Shown one piece after another: positions 49,601 to 61,275 of a DNA stretch of 64,000 nucleotides (its first letter is position 1; every line of letters begins with the position of its first letter). The notes below the pieces were generated by a model, which saw nothing but the letters and a program-made list of their open reading frames with translations, searched no databases and was not told the origin of the DNA. This stretch comes from Sipunculus nudus (taxonomy: Eukaryota > Annelida > Sipuncula > Golfingiida > Sipunculidae). A program made the translations under genes and the position numbers. The DNA is taken from positions 34,676,164-34,740,163 of the forward strand of contig CM049315.1 in assembly GCA_026874595.1 (NCBI GenBank), read 5' to 3'.

Positions 49601-51109
49601 CTCAGCGTGTCGACTCTGTGAAGGAGGAGAACTTGAAACTGAAGTCGGAGAATCAAGTCCTAGGACAGTACATCGAGAATCTCATGGCAGCGAGTAGCGT
49701 GTTCCAGTCAACGTCACCAAAAACCAAGAAAAAGTGAGCACCTATACAGGTGTCTATCTGTTTACATTAAAACATAAAACACATGAAAATGATGACTCTT
49801 TCATTTAAGAGACAGAAAAGCAAATAATGAGCACCCATTTAAGTATTTTGTTCTATAATTTATTTTAAATTTTATTTTATAATTTGAATTTTGTCAAATT
49901 CAAATGCATGACCAGTATGACTGTAAAAACAGGTTTCTCAAAATGTCTACACTACACAGTAATTAAGTTGTTCATTTGCTGTTTAAGTAAGGATATATGA
50001 ACCAGAAAAAGATATGTTTACATGCCATTGTACATGATTGGTCAGATTCTTGATGCCCATAGAAAGATCCCAACTGGTATCTCCATACTGGCTCCTGTGG
50101 TCTAGGGGTAGGGCTCAAAGCTTGGAGATTGGGAGTCCAGATCGCAGCTGGGGAGCAGTAAGATTTATCACAGTCGGCCCCCACCCGGGATTAGTGCTCT
50201 ACAGGTTTAATGGGAAGACTGTGACCAACAGTCTCTCACAAAAGAGTGCCCCTGTCAGGGGATTCCTCTGTATTATGACCCAGATATGGGGATGACACAC
50301 ACCCATGTAGTACACCATGCCTGGTTGGTGCGAGGATTGTCGCATGCAAGCCCATGTCAAGTAGTACAAAACCTGAAAGGAAATTGAAGAGATACATCGT
50401 TAAGCAAGTACAAAAAAATCAATGTGCTTACCTCCACAAAAAAAAAAATTTAAATCTCTCTCTACATTTTAAGCTATTGAAGGCAGATTTTTGGGGTCCT
50501 AGTTTTAATGACTGCATTGTCACTAAGGATTAGAGGATTCCAGATTTACTGAATGCATTGGCCCAATCACCTATAAAGCATGTTGAAAGTACACGATAAA
50601 AAAAACTTCTTCCCTTTAAAATAAATCTGTATCCCAAAATATCACCTTGAATTTGTTTCCTTACTCAGTAAACAAGTGTAAAAGACAGTGGACCGGGCAC
50701 AATAACAGGTGTCAGCATTAACACAGCACGTAGAGCCATGAGCATGGCAAAGCTACAACAAGTGTCAATCAGGAGATGCCCGGACTGACTTGGTCTGAAA
50801 ATGTAATACCTGTTCCTGTTGGCTGAAACACCATGAGTTGCAGTTCATAATCAGAACTCCAGTCATGTGGCCTTGTCATGGTAAACAGACTGTTTACCAA
50901 CAAGCAGAGCCATAACAAGGTGATAAACATTCATAAGTGAGGTACTAAGACTTTGTGGTGGGATGGTTTTGCTGGGAAACTTTTGTATAAACCAAAACTG
51001 AACTAATTGTATGAAAAAAAGGTATAATATTGCAACTTTTTATGTCCCTTTAATGAGTGTTGTATATTTTCCTTGCAGGATGGCTGGTAAGAAGAAAGGT
51101 GACAAGTAG
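46611..51109 (+). CDS. SCOC: SCOC, short coiled-coil protein (4 coding exons)
   Basis: Coding exons are 46611-46680, 47366-47452, 49595-49733 and 51079-51109, all with GT-AG introns; joined they give 108 codons plus TAG. The acidic N-terminus (residues 1-36) is followed by a continuous amphipathic coiled coil (about 38-84) containing [10 protein letters not shown] and [20 protein letters not shown], which I recognise as the conserved core of SCOC (UNC-69 in C. elegans). Known SCOC proteins are Golgi/endosome-associated partners of ARL1 and FEZ1/UNC-76, acting in membrane traffic, autophagy initiation and axon outgrowth. The tail is lysine-rich and the last exon adds [12 protein letters not shown] at 46611 is the first methionine in its exon, but that exon is open upstream to its acceptor (exon from 46591), so a longer N-terminus from an upstream exon is possible. 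Intron 2 holds a large minisatellite; intron 3 holds a SINE and a MITE. Identity is secure; the exact start is less so. Confidence 0.93.
47434..48490 (+). repeat. Minisatellite copying the SCOC exon/intron junction
   Basis: About 30 tandem units of roughly 31 bases begin at the end of SCOC coding exon 2. Each unit reads approximately AATACACTAGATG-GTAAGTTATATAGTGACAG with point changes and small indels. The first unit is the exon end itself: AATACACTAGATG is coding and GTAAGT is the real donor at 47453. By eye about 19 units keep GGTAAGT. The array is confined to the intron. Confidence 0.92.
50090..50370 (+). mobile_element. tRNA-derived SINE in SCOC intron 3
   Basis: The 5' end resembles a tRNA: GGCTCCTGTGGTCTAGGGG contains an A-box-like TGGTCTAGGGG (50098-50108), and GAGTCCAGATCGC (about 50133-50145) sits where a degenerate B box would be. 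A non-tRNA body follows. No clear tail or target-site duplication was found. It could be a decayed tRNA pseudogene with unrelated flank. Confidence 0.5.
50558..51053 (+). mobile_element. MITE copy B of the TTAAAGGG family, beside the last SCOC exon
   Basis: Co-linear with the copies at 44.0 kb and 33.4 kb. It starts near GGCCCAATCACCTATAAAGC and ends TATGTCCCTTTAA. Shared blocks include CAAGTGTCAATCAGGAGATG and GGAAACTTTTGTATAAA. The left end has lost the TTTAAAGGGG terminus seen in copy A. It lies in SCOC intron 3, ending 25 bases before the final acceptor. Confidence 0.85.
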
Positions 51110-53960
51110 ACAACCTGTATCAACACTGCATTCTTCACGCTTCAGTGGCCACAACATCCAGTCAGACTCCTGTACAATGTTATTCACTGAGATCTTGTAT
51201 AACATAGCAGGATACATCCTGCCTCAGAGTTGATCTCTTTAACTTCACCTGCTTACACACAGTTCATTATAATCATACTGCCAACAGCAGTATATAATAT
51301 TCTTAACATGCATTGATGTGCAATGTAAGCAATACAGAATTTCATCACATTTAAGGTTTTGTCAAATGACATTTGTGGCTTCTTGTTGAGAAATTACATT
51401 TGATCCAGGTCAAGGTTTTCTTGGAAAGGCTCTGAAGTTTAAGATATTCACTTTTACTCTACTTTTCTGTAACTTAACCATTCATATACTCATTGTTTTT
51501 GTGTTTACCAAGATGTTCTGGATTCTTTGGATCCTGTATATGATGCAGACACTTAGCCATATATGTCCTCTTTATCTTAAAAGTTTCCATAATCAAAGTT
51601 AGTGCTACTATGGGTCATGCATGAAAGTTTTCCATCACAGCTCTGGGCCCTATAAAAGTTTTCCATGTAAACGATGTGATCTCTGGTTGTACACTGGTTC
51701 TCCTTTCACCTGACCACTTCTTGCTTTACTGGCAGAATTTGCTGGGTTTCACGAACAGGTGGCCAGCACAAGACCAACAATGTAATCAGACTGAATAGGG
51801 CCAGGTATCTCATTGTGCATCCAACCTGTTTTATAAGACTTTCATTGGTTTGATAACATTCTTGAGTCTGTGCCAATTGACTTGTGGTGAAACCCAGCAA
51901 ATTTGCTAAAACAAGCCGTGGTTGAGCAATGCGTGAATGCTGTGTATAGACACGTGTATAGATAATGAGCAAGAGTGTAGCTCTGCACAGACAGGATCAG
52001 AATTATATACTCTCTAAATCCTTAAAAGGTTTGACAAAAACATAACTTGGATCCATACAAAGTTTTTTTTTTTTCAAAGACTGACCGCTTAAAAATTTTC
52101 CAAATATCCTCGACAGCAACCTTAACATACAGCATTACCAAGGCCACATATATATTCTTTGTAATATTTTCTAATCAAATGTATAGTCATTAATTATATT
52201 GTTGACTTCAGGAGAGTCAAGCTTGTGATAACTTTATTTATGTTATGGCATTTAGATTCAGATTATGCCACTTAGGGTAGACATGTATTGTGTCCAGGCA
52301 AGACTTTACAAAATTGTCTACATTTTTCGTGTAATTACATTGTCTTGTATGTTATTGATACTGGAGGTGCAAATTGGGTCTCAGATTAACTTGTTGTCAG
52401 AGGAAGATACACTCATCAAGAACAAGGTGATTTATCAGTATGTGATCTAGTCATTGATTAAAAACCACCAGCATAATCAGTTTACCAAGGGGCTAAATAG
52501 AGATTTTTATAATCAGATTATATTTAGAACCAATAGTTTTCCTTGCATTGGATACCAGCTTTTTTGTGTACATGTAAAGGGCATTTGAAATTATCTCTGA
52601 TGCTAAAGTGTTAACTCTGTTATTACAGGAAAAATGAGAATGCACCACAGGTGAAATTTCCAACCTGATAATACTGCTGAGGTGACCAATAAGAGTTTAC
52701 TGTTTGTCTCATGGTAACTGGGTAAAGGAGACAATGACCTGACTGGCCAGTTTCTTGAGAATTATTTATCCAATATGCCCAGTAAATTTCAGTTCTTTCC
52801 TGCTTCCCTGGGTTTAAATGTTAAACATTATAATTCTGTGCTACAGGAGTACCATGAAAACTCAACATAATTCTTTAAGATTTCAAGATAAAAACATTTA
52901 ACTTTCAAGGGGAAAAAAATGTAAAATCTACTTCATTGATTATGGGGATATATTGTGCCTTTGAAATCGTTTAATGCTTATTTCTGTATTTCACATAATT
53001 TTTAATCAACATAATTTTTAATCAACAGTTGATGGAGTTTATATACCTTATGTCCCACCTTTTACTCGTTTTCAGATTTATTTCACAAAGGTAGACTTCT
53101 TTTGTCAAAAGATTCTCAACATGAAGCATTTCAAATGTGAATATGTGTTGAATGAAAAACAGCAAAAGTGTATGGAAATTAAAGCAAAGATCATAAGTAA
53201 TCATAGATTTTGTGTTTGACACTAACGGAATAAATATTAATTCACACCTTTATGGTGAAGTTACCAGATTCTCAACTTAAATTGTTTCATGTGCACAATT
53301 TCTGTTTATGCAGCACATTCTGAACATTATAGGCAAGCTGTATATTACTGTAAATGCAAAATTATTTATTCCTGTAAATTTTTATTAAGTGTTTTATGTT
53401 GATTTCTGTGATTCACAAGTTAGTGTTGTTAAGTTTGGTTTTGGCTTGTAATTAATAGTATGATTAGATCATTATCAAAGATTGGTCTATGAATTTGTTC
53501 AATTGTGTGATTAGACTAATGATGTATTTGACATGCCCAAGGCTGTCATACAATATTCTACAAGAGACCCCATCTTTTAATCTATGTTTCTATTGTGCAA
53601 TATATTCAGTACTGAATGAAGGCCTTGATTTAGATGCTAAATTGACCATCTGAACCTTGTATGATGCATAATTGGGCAAGTACTGGTTAGTATAGATGAA
53701 GTAATTAGACACTAGCATACCAGGTCGTCTTATCATGTATTAGTTCTGTCAAGCCAGGAATATTTGACTAAAATCACAAAAATGGTTCTTACATGTATGT
53801 ATCAAGGTAATCGTAATTTTGTGTGTGTTCCCTTATTGCATGAGTGTTCATTGTTAATGTAGTAAATGTCTTATCATTGTTCTTATGGTCAACTACAGTA
53901 CCATTCTTACTGTTCATTACACAGCTTGAGTGGGCAATAAATTTACATCAATTAAAGTTT
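51110..53960 (+). other. SCOC: SCOC 3' untranslated region and polyadenylation signal
   Basis: After the TAG at 51107-51109 there is no further coding signal. AATAAA at 53936-53941 is followed within about 25 bases by a T/GT-rich tract, the usual layout of a polyadenylation site. This implies a 3' UTR of about 2.8 kb. An earlier AATAAA near 53230 could serve a shorter form. The extent is inferred. Confidence 0.45.
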
Positions 53961-55084
53961 TTTTGTGTTTCTTTTATTTCCAGTGTTTAAAGGGGACCTG
54001 TTCTTATATCTGTTAAATAAGGTAATTCCTTGGACCTTTTATAAATTAAGCCAAGTGCCAATTCCACTTGCACAGACTGCCATTTTGTTTATACCAACCT
54101 GATAACATAAGGGCGGCCCCAAAAAATGACCACTGTTTGTAGGCAACACATCCAAAGAGTATGTCTTGTGGGCATATCAGAAAAACTAAAAGTTTTGCAT
54201 ATGACAGATTCTTCATATATTCTCACCATCAACAAGTGACTGTTCAACTTCTGGACATGTGACCCCCTCCTGTTAAAGGGTTCTCTGTTTGTCAATATGG
54301 GCACATGTACTATGCTTACGAACAGCTTGTGGAAACACAAGCTCCTACAACCATCACAGTGTGTTAGCAGGAATTCCCTAGATTTCATCTAAATGTATGT
54401 AGACAAAGCAAGAAATAAAATAAATTCTTCATACAAGGCAGGTGAATGGCTGGCTTTAAGGAAGATCTATAGACATTTCCTTCCCTCACAATTACAAGTA
54501 CATTATTGGTAACAAATCTGATGACGAATTCCAAATTGATTCAATAAGGAATGTATTGTCATCTGATTTAAAATCTCCCTGTAGAACTAAATAAGTTAAA
54601 ATATGACCAGACTTAAATGGAGTATTGATATTTGCCATTTGGCATGATGTATTCATGCTACATCTTAAATTTGTATAGTCCAATAAACGGTGAAGCTCTC
54701 CACCTACAATCCCCGCATACTGGTATAGGGTTTCCGTGGAGGTATGGCAAGTTCTGAACCCAAGGAAAAGCATGCAGAATTATGTTTATCTTGTGTAGAA
54801 ATTTAATATACTGTTATTCTAGTATCCCAGTAAGACAATAGACTTAGTCTAAAGAAAAGCACATATATTGTGATATTGTTGAATATGTTGGTTATAAGGC
54901 TTCATTCTAACAAATGAACAATGATTTCCTTGTGCACAGCGTCACTGTATAATGGTTATATCATAGAGTAAGACAAACTTCAGAGTGATTTTAAAATTAA
55001 GTGGAAAACTTATGACTACTAAAGTTCGAATTGATAAATTTGAATGTTGTAGGTTGTCTTGTAATAATATAATAATAAACACAT
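53961..55084. other. Tail-to-tail spacer between SCOC and COA5
   Basis: No coding signal. Short open frames on the minus strand (54089-54388, 54492-54773) have no recognisable domain. Confidence 0.5.
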
Positions 55085-56161
55085 ATGAATTATAAAACTT
55101 TATTTATAACACATGCCCTAATAAACATCAAGACATCATCAGTACCTTACATATTTCAAAGCAAATAATTTATTGTTGCAACAAACACACCCTGATTAAA
55201 GAATGGTATTTTATCAGTCATATGAGAAAACTGAATCTTTATTTTCTGTCTTTATCATAAACAGTGCCAGTTTATTCAATTACATTTTCCAAACATACAG
55301 ACTAAATGATCACAGGTTTCAAGCTTTCTCTAGCAGTATTTAAGTAGAAAGTTTGAAAGAATTTCAATCCTTGTATGTAATATTATACAAGCTCAAGGAA
55401 TGTACTATTATACAATAGCTGTCTTTATGCAGTCTGCCTAAATATTTAAGAAAATATTTAAACAAAAGTTGTTTTGCCATATTACATGTTTTGCCCTGTT
55501 TTGAAAACAGATAGGGCAAAACATGTAATATGGCAAAACAAATTAGCATTTCTGAGATCTGCAGCCTGCAGCCATAACCAGATTATCAATATGAATACAT
55601 GTATACGTAATTTGAAACCTTACATTTCCATGTATATTTTCAGGCATGGGTTGGTTTTCCACTAGTTTACTGTCACATCTCGATTCATCAATGATGTTTG
55701 TAGACATGTTATTTTATGTTTCAGTACATATGTTATACATGTACTTTTAAGCACCTACTTTATAATACTATTAGAGGATGTATCCTTCAGGCCAAGCATA
55801 TGATAATCTTTGCTCCATGAAAGACTTCTGGTCACTTAGCAACAGTAACTAAAAGGTGGATTAAATCACCTAGCAAGAAGCTTGTTCCTTAGCAACATTT
55901 ATATATCCAGTAGCAACGGTACATGGATTTGACAACAGCAGCTGAGGGGTGAATTATCTTCCACTTCACAAGCTGTCTGTTGTGGTTGTGACAAATCAGC
56001 ACTTGAAGCAGGATTAAGACATATTTTTCCTATATCACACTTATGTAAATTTGTTTGTGCATTCCTGGAACTATTTTCTGGGATTACAGCTGGTGCCACC
56101 TGGTGATGTATTAGTCAGCTTAAAGCTGATTTCTGTCCACTATTTACAAACATCCTCCAAG
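55085..56161 (-). other. COA5: Probable COA5 3' UTR
   Basis: Downstream of the stop (to lower coordinates) there is no coding signal. TTTATT on the plus strand at 55099-55104 is an AATAAA on the minus strand and could end the transcript. A strong 29-bp inverted repeat (55469-55541) would fall inside this UTR. The boundary is inferred from the hexamer only. Confidence 0.3.
55469..55541. repeat. Perfect 29-bp inverted repeat with 15-base loop
   Basis: Left arm 55469-55497 (starts TTGTTTTGCCATATTACATG) and right arm 55513-55541 (starts AGGGCAAAACATGTAATATG) are exact reverse complements, with loop 55498-55512. As RNA it would form a long uninterrupted hairpin. Overlapping open frames on the two strands are produced by this symmetry. 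Confidence 0.95.
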
Positions 56162-58374
56162 TTAATATCCTTTTCTTCCTCGGAATCTGGTCCTCATATC
56201 CAACTGTAACCACAAAAAAATTTACTTACATATAATAAAATACACCCAAGAATAATACAGTATAATAAAAGATTTTAAAAATTATCATTAAATATGAATA
56301 AAACCTATTTATTATATAATTATGGAAAGATCCCCAGAAAAATATGAAATTTTAGATTAAAGGAATATCTTTCTGCCATCATTTGTATCAATATATATAT
56401 TTTTTCAATTTAAATGAAATGACCTACTGGTTTATAATTCTATTGTTCATACCTGTCATAAAATGAAATCACTGATGATGCCATACAAATGTTTTAACAA
56501 CTTTACTTGTTTAAATATCAACTTTATGGTACTCACTATTGATCTTTTACATTCAAAGAACTGTCTCCATAAGGCTAGGCATTCATCTGGGACACTGGGA
56601 TGATATCCTAGTTGTAGACATTCTTTAGGAGTCTTCTTATCCTGGCAACATAATTGAAAAGATAAAGTTTTTTTATATGAGTCACTAAATAAAAGCTTAT
56701 TTCTTTATTACAGAAGAAAACTCACCCCTCAGCTGGTTTTAAATATTTGGGTCAAATATAACTCAGTTCATTTAAATGTGAATAAGTTATCATATGCAAA
56801 GACAAATACAACATAATTTTATACAATTTGCATTTTTATTATATTTATAACAACACAAAATTTTGTCTGAATTTTAAAGATATTTTTTTCAATATCTTAC
56901 ATGGTGAATATTTGTAGATGACAAAGTTAATCTAATAAAATATTGCCATGGGAGTGTGTATCCAGAAAATCGGTGACAATAAGTACAGTGTTTTGTATCA
57001 TAGTTTAACGAAGTCTGTTCTCTATTGATATTGACGTGAAGCATCATCCTAAAGCATTGACAGGTCTTGATTGTATATATATGGTGTATTCATGTATGAA
57101 ATCCCATCGGTTATCAGCTGATTTATCTGTGTCACGCATTGCGTGTATTACATCTGGTATGTGGGTCGCCATGGTGATGCTAGCAGTCATTCTAGGTCAC
57201 ATATATCCTTATATGGGACACTTGAGCCATAAGCCAATCAGAGAACCGGATCGCCGTACACAGGGCACAGGCGATTGTGACGTCAGAGTTCAGGGAGAGA
57301 CGCGGGACGCTGCTTCAGTTGGGTCTTGAAGCTTGGAGAGGCAGCACGCACGCACGGCAGAAAGAACATTGAAACGCTTAAACTCGCCAGGAACGGCATA
57401 GAAGCAAGCTTCTACATGAGGCAAGGGCCCAGCTCACGAGATCACAGCCGTGCTGCCGACAGAGCATCGTATTGGCGGTAAAGTAAGTGCGCACGCGTCA
57501 CCTGCCGGCCTAGTTCAGCTTGACCTAGATACATAAACGCTGTAAGTCGTGAAACAATAGCTACACGAGTAAGGTCAAGGACTCTAAGCTCATATGTAAA
57601 CAAAGAGAGCTATTTACCATTCAAGTGAACGTAAACCTACCCGGGTCGCTGTCAAGCAAGATCAGTTGAAGATTGCTAAACTCAGAAAGACTATATGGTA
57701 CTAACCATACGTTAGATTCTACACAAAACAGTAACCAGAGATCTCTGAAGGAACTGGACTTTATTGTTTTTATACAGACCATGGACCCAGTAAATATCCT
57801 GTATTTTTAATGTGAAGGACTGTCGTATTGACACATCAACGCACACACACTCACATCTATGTCTCTGTATGTATTGTCTTGAATTATATTTGTGAATTTA
57901 ACCTGATGTCTCATAGTTTCTATTGATCTGGGTGTATGATTGTCTGGTATTTTTATACACGTCCTTAAAAGAACCTGGAAAAAGTCACCTGTAATGACCG
58001 GGATCTAATTTCTTGATTAGTGAAATCAAGTGGCGAGCGTAAACCCATCCTATTCTTTTATAGGATATATCCGTTGTAAAGTTATCACGTTAAGTCAGGG
58101 GTGGCAGAGTGTAGTGGCGGTTTCAAAATAATGGAATATTTAATTAAATTTTAGATTAGTTTAGCTCAATCTTCCTTCTGGCTTTCATAAATATTCTGGA
58201 AGTCTTAGCAACTTTGTTAAGCTATAAATGATAGATTATTTACTGAATACCTGTACTTACAACTAAAACGCAATCACTTTTTAGCAGACAGCTCTTCAGA
58301 TCATCTCGCAGGCCCTGGCAGGCTTTTTGAGGTTTCTTCAGATCTTCAGGTGTTTCCTCATAAAACTTAGGCAT
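56162..58374 (-). CDS. COA5: COA5, cytochrome c oxidase assembly factor 5 (3 coding exons)
   Basis: Minus-strand coding exons are 58374-58261 (38 codons, from ATG), 56641-56537 (35 codons) and 56203-56162 (13 codons plus TAA). All junctions are phase 0 with donors GTAAGT and GTGAGT. The 86-residue product matches the PET191/COA5 family: MPKFYEETPED, CQGLRDDLKSCLLKSDCV, ECLALWRQFFECKRS and the family-typical end RFRGRKGY. Cysteines at 19/29 and 59/69 form two CX9C motifs, with C35 and C46 between them, as in proteins imported into the intermembrane space by the Mia40 relay. The family is needed for complex IV assembly. Between C46 and C59 there are 12 residues where I recall 5 in the human protein, giving a slightly longer loop. 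The first coding exon has its own acceptor (exon from 58396), so a 5' UTR exon lies further right. UNC50 is its divergent neighbour. Confidence 0.95.
57200..58100 (+). promoter_or_regulatory. CpG-containing promoter- or LTR-like block in COA5 intron 1
   Basis: Inside COA5 intron 1 the composition shifts from AT-rich to CpG-bearing over about 300 bases. CCAAT (57234-57238) is followed 40 bases later by a perfect CRE, TGACGTCA (57278-57285). On the plus strand a consensus donor GTAAGT lies at 57483, so a plus-strand first exon of about 180 bases is possible. The right part (GTGGCGAGCG, GGGGTGGCAGAGTG near 58100) could also be the edge of an LTR element. No terminal TG/CA pair or target duplication was identified, so both readings stay open. 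Confidence 0.3.
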
Positions 58375-58831
58375 TATGCTGGCTAACTGGTGAACACTGA
58401 AATATAATAAAGACAATTAAGATAACTAAGACTGTAACATAATTGAGACAAAACAAATAATACTCAATCTACCGGTGAAGTAGCTAAAAGAACATCAGAC
58501 ACCTTGGTAAGGCTCACTCTTTACAAACAATCATTAACCCTACATCATATGAAAAGATAAGGCTGCAATTTGCAATGGTTTGCAAAGGACCTATCCTGAA
58601 AAATACATCACAGAGAAAATTGTAGAAGTTTGAGTCATTAATAACAGAACCAGAAATTATTCAAAGAGACAGTAATGACACAAGAATTATGCATTAATAG
58701 TAGTTTGTTATGCATAACATTATAATCATGCCAATTATTTTGCAAGCATTTGACCCTATGACCAAGATGATATGTCACTATTTCTTGATCACTTCACCTT
58801 TTGGTTTGCTCCTCACACACCAGCTGTTGTT

Positions 58832-59197
58832 CCAGACCTCTCTTTGTGTAACCACTGCTTTGTATAGCAAGATTCTCTTGGTTCAGTAACAAGGGTGTGA
58901 AAAGGGCAAAGAAGTATGATCAGACCAATTTTTAAACATTTGACACACACTCTTGCTGGTCTAATTACAATGGGACACCAGCTCATGTTGGTCTGATTCT
59001 TGGACCTGTGCCAGAACTGATGTTATCAGAAAAACAAGAGTAGATGTCGCATGTTTAAAAATTGGAGTTGGATGCACAAAGCCTTATCATGCTCTCATTG
59101 GTCTGATCATGTTTCTTTGCTCTATTACTGCCCTAGCGGTCAAACCCAAACAAACCTTGCTAAACAAAGCAGTGGTTACACAAAAAGAGATCTAGGA
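58832..59197. mobile_element. Long-arm inverted-repeat MITE
   Basis: The left arm (about 58832-58930) and right arm (about 59090-59197) are imperfect reverse complements over roughly 95 bases: CTTTGTGTAACCACTGCTTTG pairs with CAAAGCAGTGGTTACACAAA. The centre carries repeated CATTGGTCTGATCATG-type blocks also found at 3.0-3.25 kb. No coding capacity. It lies between the COA5 coding start and UNC50. Confidence 0.75.
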
Positions 59198-59689
59198 TGA
59201 CTGCAGTGTATAACCACCACATGAGGAGCGTATATAATTTCAGGTCAACTATAGTGATTTTATCAAGCCTTCAGGTGTTATATGTAAATGAAGTACATGA
59301 AGTAATTATGCTCAATCATCAGGTGCACATAAATATAATTATCTGATCAGTGTTGTTATATTAGATTGAATCAAATTGATCAACATGCCTTTTATCTCTC
59401 TAGTGTCAATTTCATTTCACATCATAAAATATGTGAAACATCTGTTGCCCAAAAGACCTCTGCCTAAGATTTTTGGTTAACTGCATAGGAGCTAAGGCTA
59501 AGTGCTGGCCTGCATGAACAATATGACAATAAGCAGGCTTGTCTGTACATCCCATAAGTGGCTAGGTGTATGTGCAGCAAAGAGTAAGCATAACTTTTAA
59601 TTTCTGAAGCCATTTTACAATTCAGGTTGCTGTTGTAATCAATGAAAAAGATATGTCCACTCATGACTATGCACCTGTGTCTCCATCTG

Positions 59690-59810
59690 GTGTAACTTGT
59701 AATTAAAGAGAAATTTAAATAGCATGCTATTGTGAAGCTCTTCACCAGGTCTCGAACCAGCAACCATGTGTTAACAAGTTATATGCGCTATAATCTGTGC
59801 CAGAAAGGTA
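59690..59810 (-). mobile_element. tRNA-like SINE head (minus strand)
   Basis: On the minus strand, GGTTCGAGACC (plus 59748-59758) is a perfect RNA polymerase III B box. About 35 bases upstream, GATTATAGCGCATATAA occupies the A-box position. The plus strand further left (59560-59740) may be the SINE body. It does not fold as a clean tRNA by eye. Confidence 0.45.
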
Positions 59811-60479
59811 AGTTGAGAGTGAGTGGTCAAGTTAGGATAATTAAACCTACCTGACTGCTTAGAAATTCAATGAGAACTTATAAACACTTAACGTGACAAA
59901 TGTTTTTGCATGTGAGAACTGGTGATGGTTGTTAAAATGAGGGTTAATTTTTGTTAAGCTTAAAAATAAGAACCCTCAGCCATCTGTTAACTGTATGCCA
60001 CTATAGCATACTCCATCTCACACTTGGTGCAGACAAGGTTGATTCACTGGTTTATTTGTAAACCTTAACCCTTGAAATATATACCAAATATAGGTAATCT
60101 GGACATGATCTGTGCAAATACAAATGCCTAGAGGGCCCAAGACAACTGTTGTGAATGACGACAGGATATGTGCACATGGTGGTGTAAGCAAGCACAGAGA
60201 GGAAGCATGATGGATATTGGAATGTTGAATCATATGATCAAACATTTAATTGTATTATATAGCAGGATCATAGTTACATGTGAAGGATATCTATAAAGGA
60301 TACCATTAACATATCTGTAGAGGAGCAAGTTTGATCTAATAATGGAACATTTAACATGTATCCATTTTAGATAAAGACTTCCTGAACAGCAGACTGAATT
60401 GTATACTCTCACCAAATTTTTCTTTCACATAAAAGAAAGCTAAAGCCTGTGAAGCCCTATGAATTTTGGCTCATTATTA

Positions 60480-60960
60480 AAATACTTTTAAGAAATATCA
60501 GGATTATATCCCAGATAGCACCACGCAGTTGGACCATTGTCAGTTATGAATGGCTAGCCGACTGAGGGCCAGAAATGGGCTATGAGCGGCAACTTCAAGG
60601 AAACAGCTCTCCTCCTCAATCATAATTCAGTAAAACTTGCTTTTTATGTTTCATCCTTGATTTAAGTGTACCAGATTACAATTAACCAACTGTATCACAG
60701 ACCAAATTATCACATAAATATTTTTAAATATAATTTCAAGAAAGGATCAAATTTACCAAATTTCAGATGTCAGCCCGATTTCAGACGTCGGCATGATAAG
60801 GTTTGTAATTATTTACACTAAACACATATAGAAGGTCTGTGAAATGTTAGCTGACATCAGGCCGACCAAGGTCAGCTGGCCACACCACCGGTGGTCCGAA
60901 GGTGGCTGCTGGCAAAGCCAATGTCGGGCAACTTGTGGGATGGAGGCCTTTGGAGCAATA
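60480..60960. repeat. Unclassified repeat-like block
   Basis: It contains related short motifs in both orientations: CAGACGTCGGCATGA, CATCAGGCCGACCAAGG, CCAATGTCGGGCAAC. Such CGTCGG/CCGACG pairs are typical of transposon termini, but no clear ends were found. Nothing coding is visible. Confidence 0.3.
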
Positions 60961-61199
60961 AGGGAGTATTCTTAATCTGAATTTCGAACCTCAAATGTCA
61001 AATATGCTATGAGAAGAGAACAATAATGTTTTCTAGTGGTCAAATATACGATACACATAAATGGAAGCCACTATAGAACGCGGGTTTCGCTTCTACTGAG
61101 GAAAATATATCTCATCTCATTCCCTATTTTAACTCCTACTTTTCCCTGTAGATGTCCCTACACTCAACTCTTCTAACATAAACAACTACTAAGCATCAG

Positions 61200-61275
61200 A
61201 AGTCGCCTGAATCAGTAATGGAACCTAAGATCTCTAGACTAGGAGCCCTACACACTACTAAGTGAGCCGTGAAGA
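61200..61275 (-). mobile_element. tRNA-like SINE head (minus strand)
   Basis: Read on the minus strand from about 61270: GGCTCACTTAGTAGTG resembles a tRNA 5' end with A box, and GGTTCCATTAC (plus 61216-61226) a degenerate B box at proper spacing. The body would lie left of 61200. Weak but consistent spacing. Confidence 0.35.

Noticed and set aside
57900-58110. Possible LTR end and primer-binding site (GGGGTGGCAGAGTG)
   Set aside because: No confident TG...CA termini, no target-site duplication and no polymerase remnant, so not called as an LTR retrotransposon.
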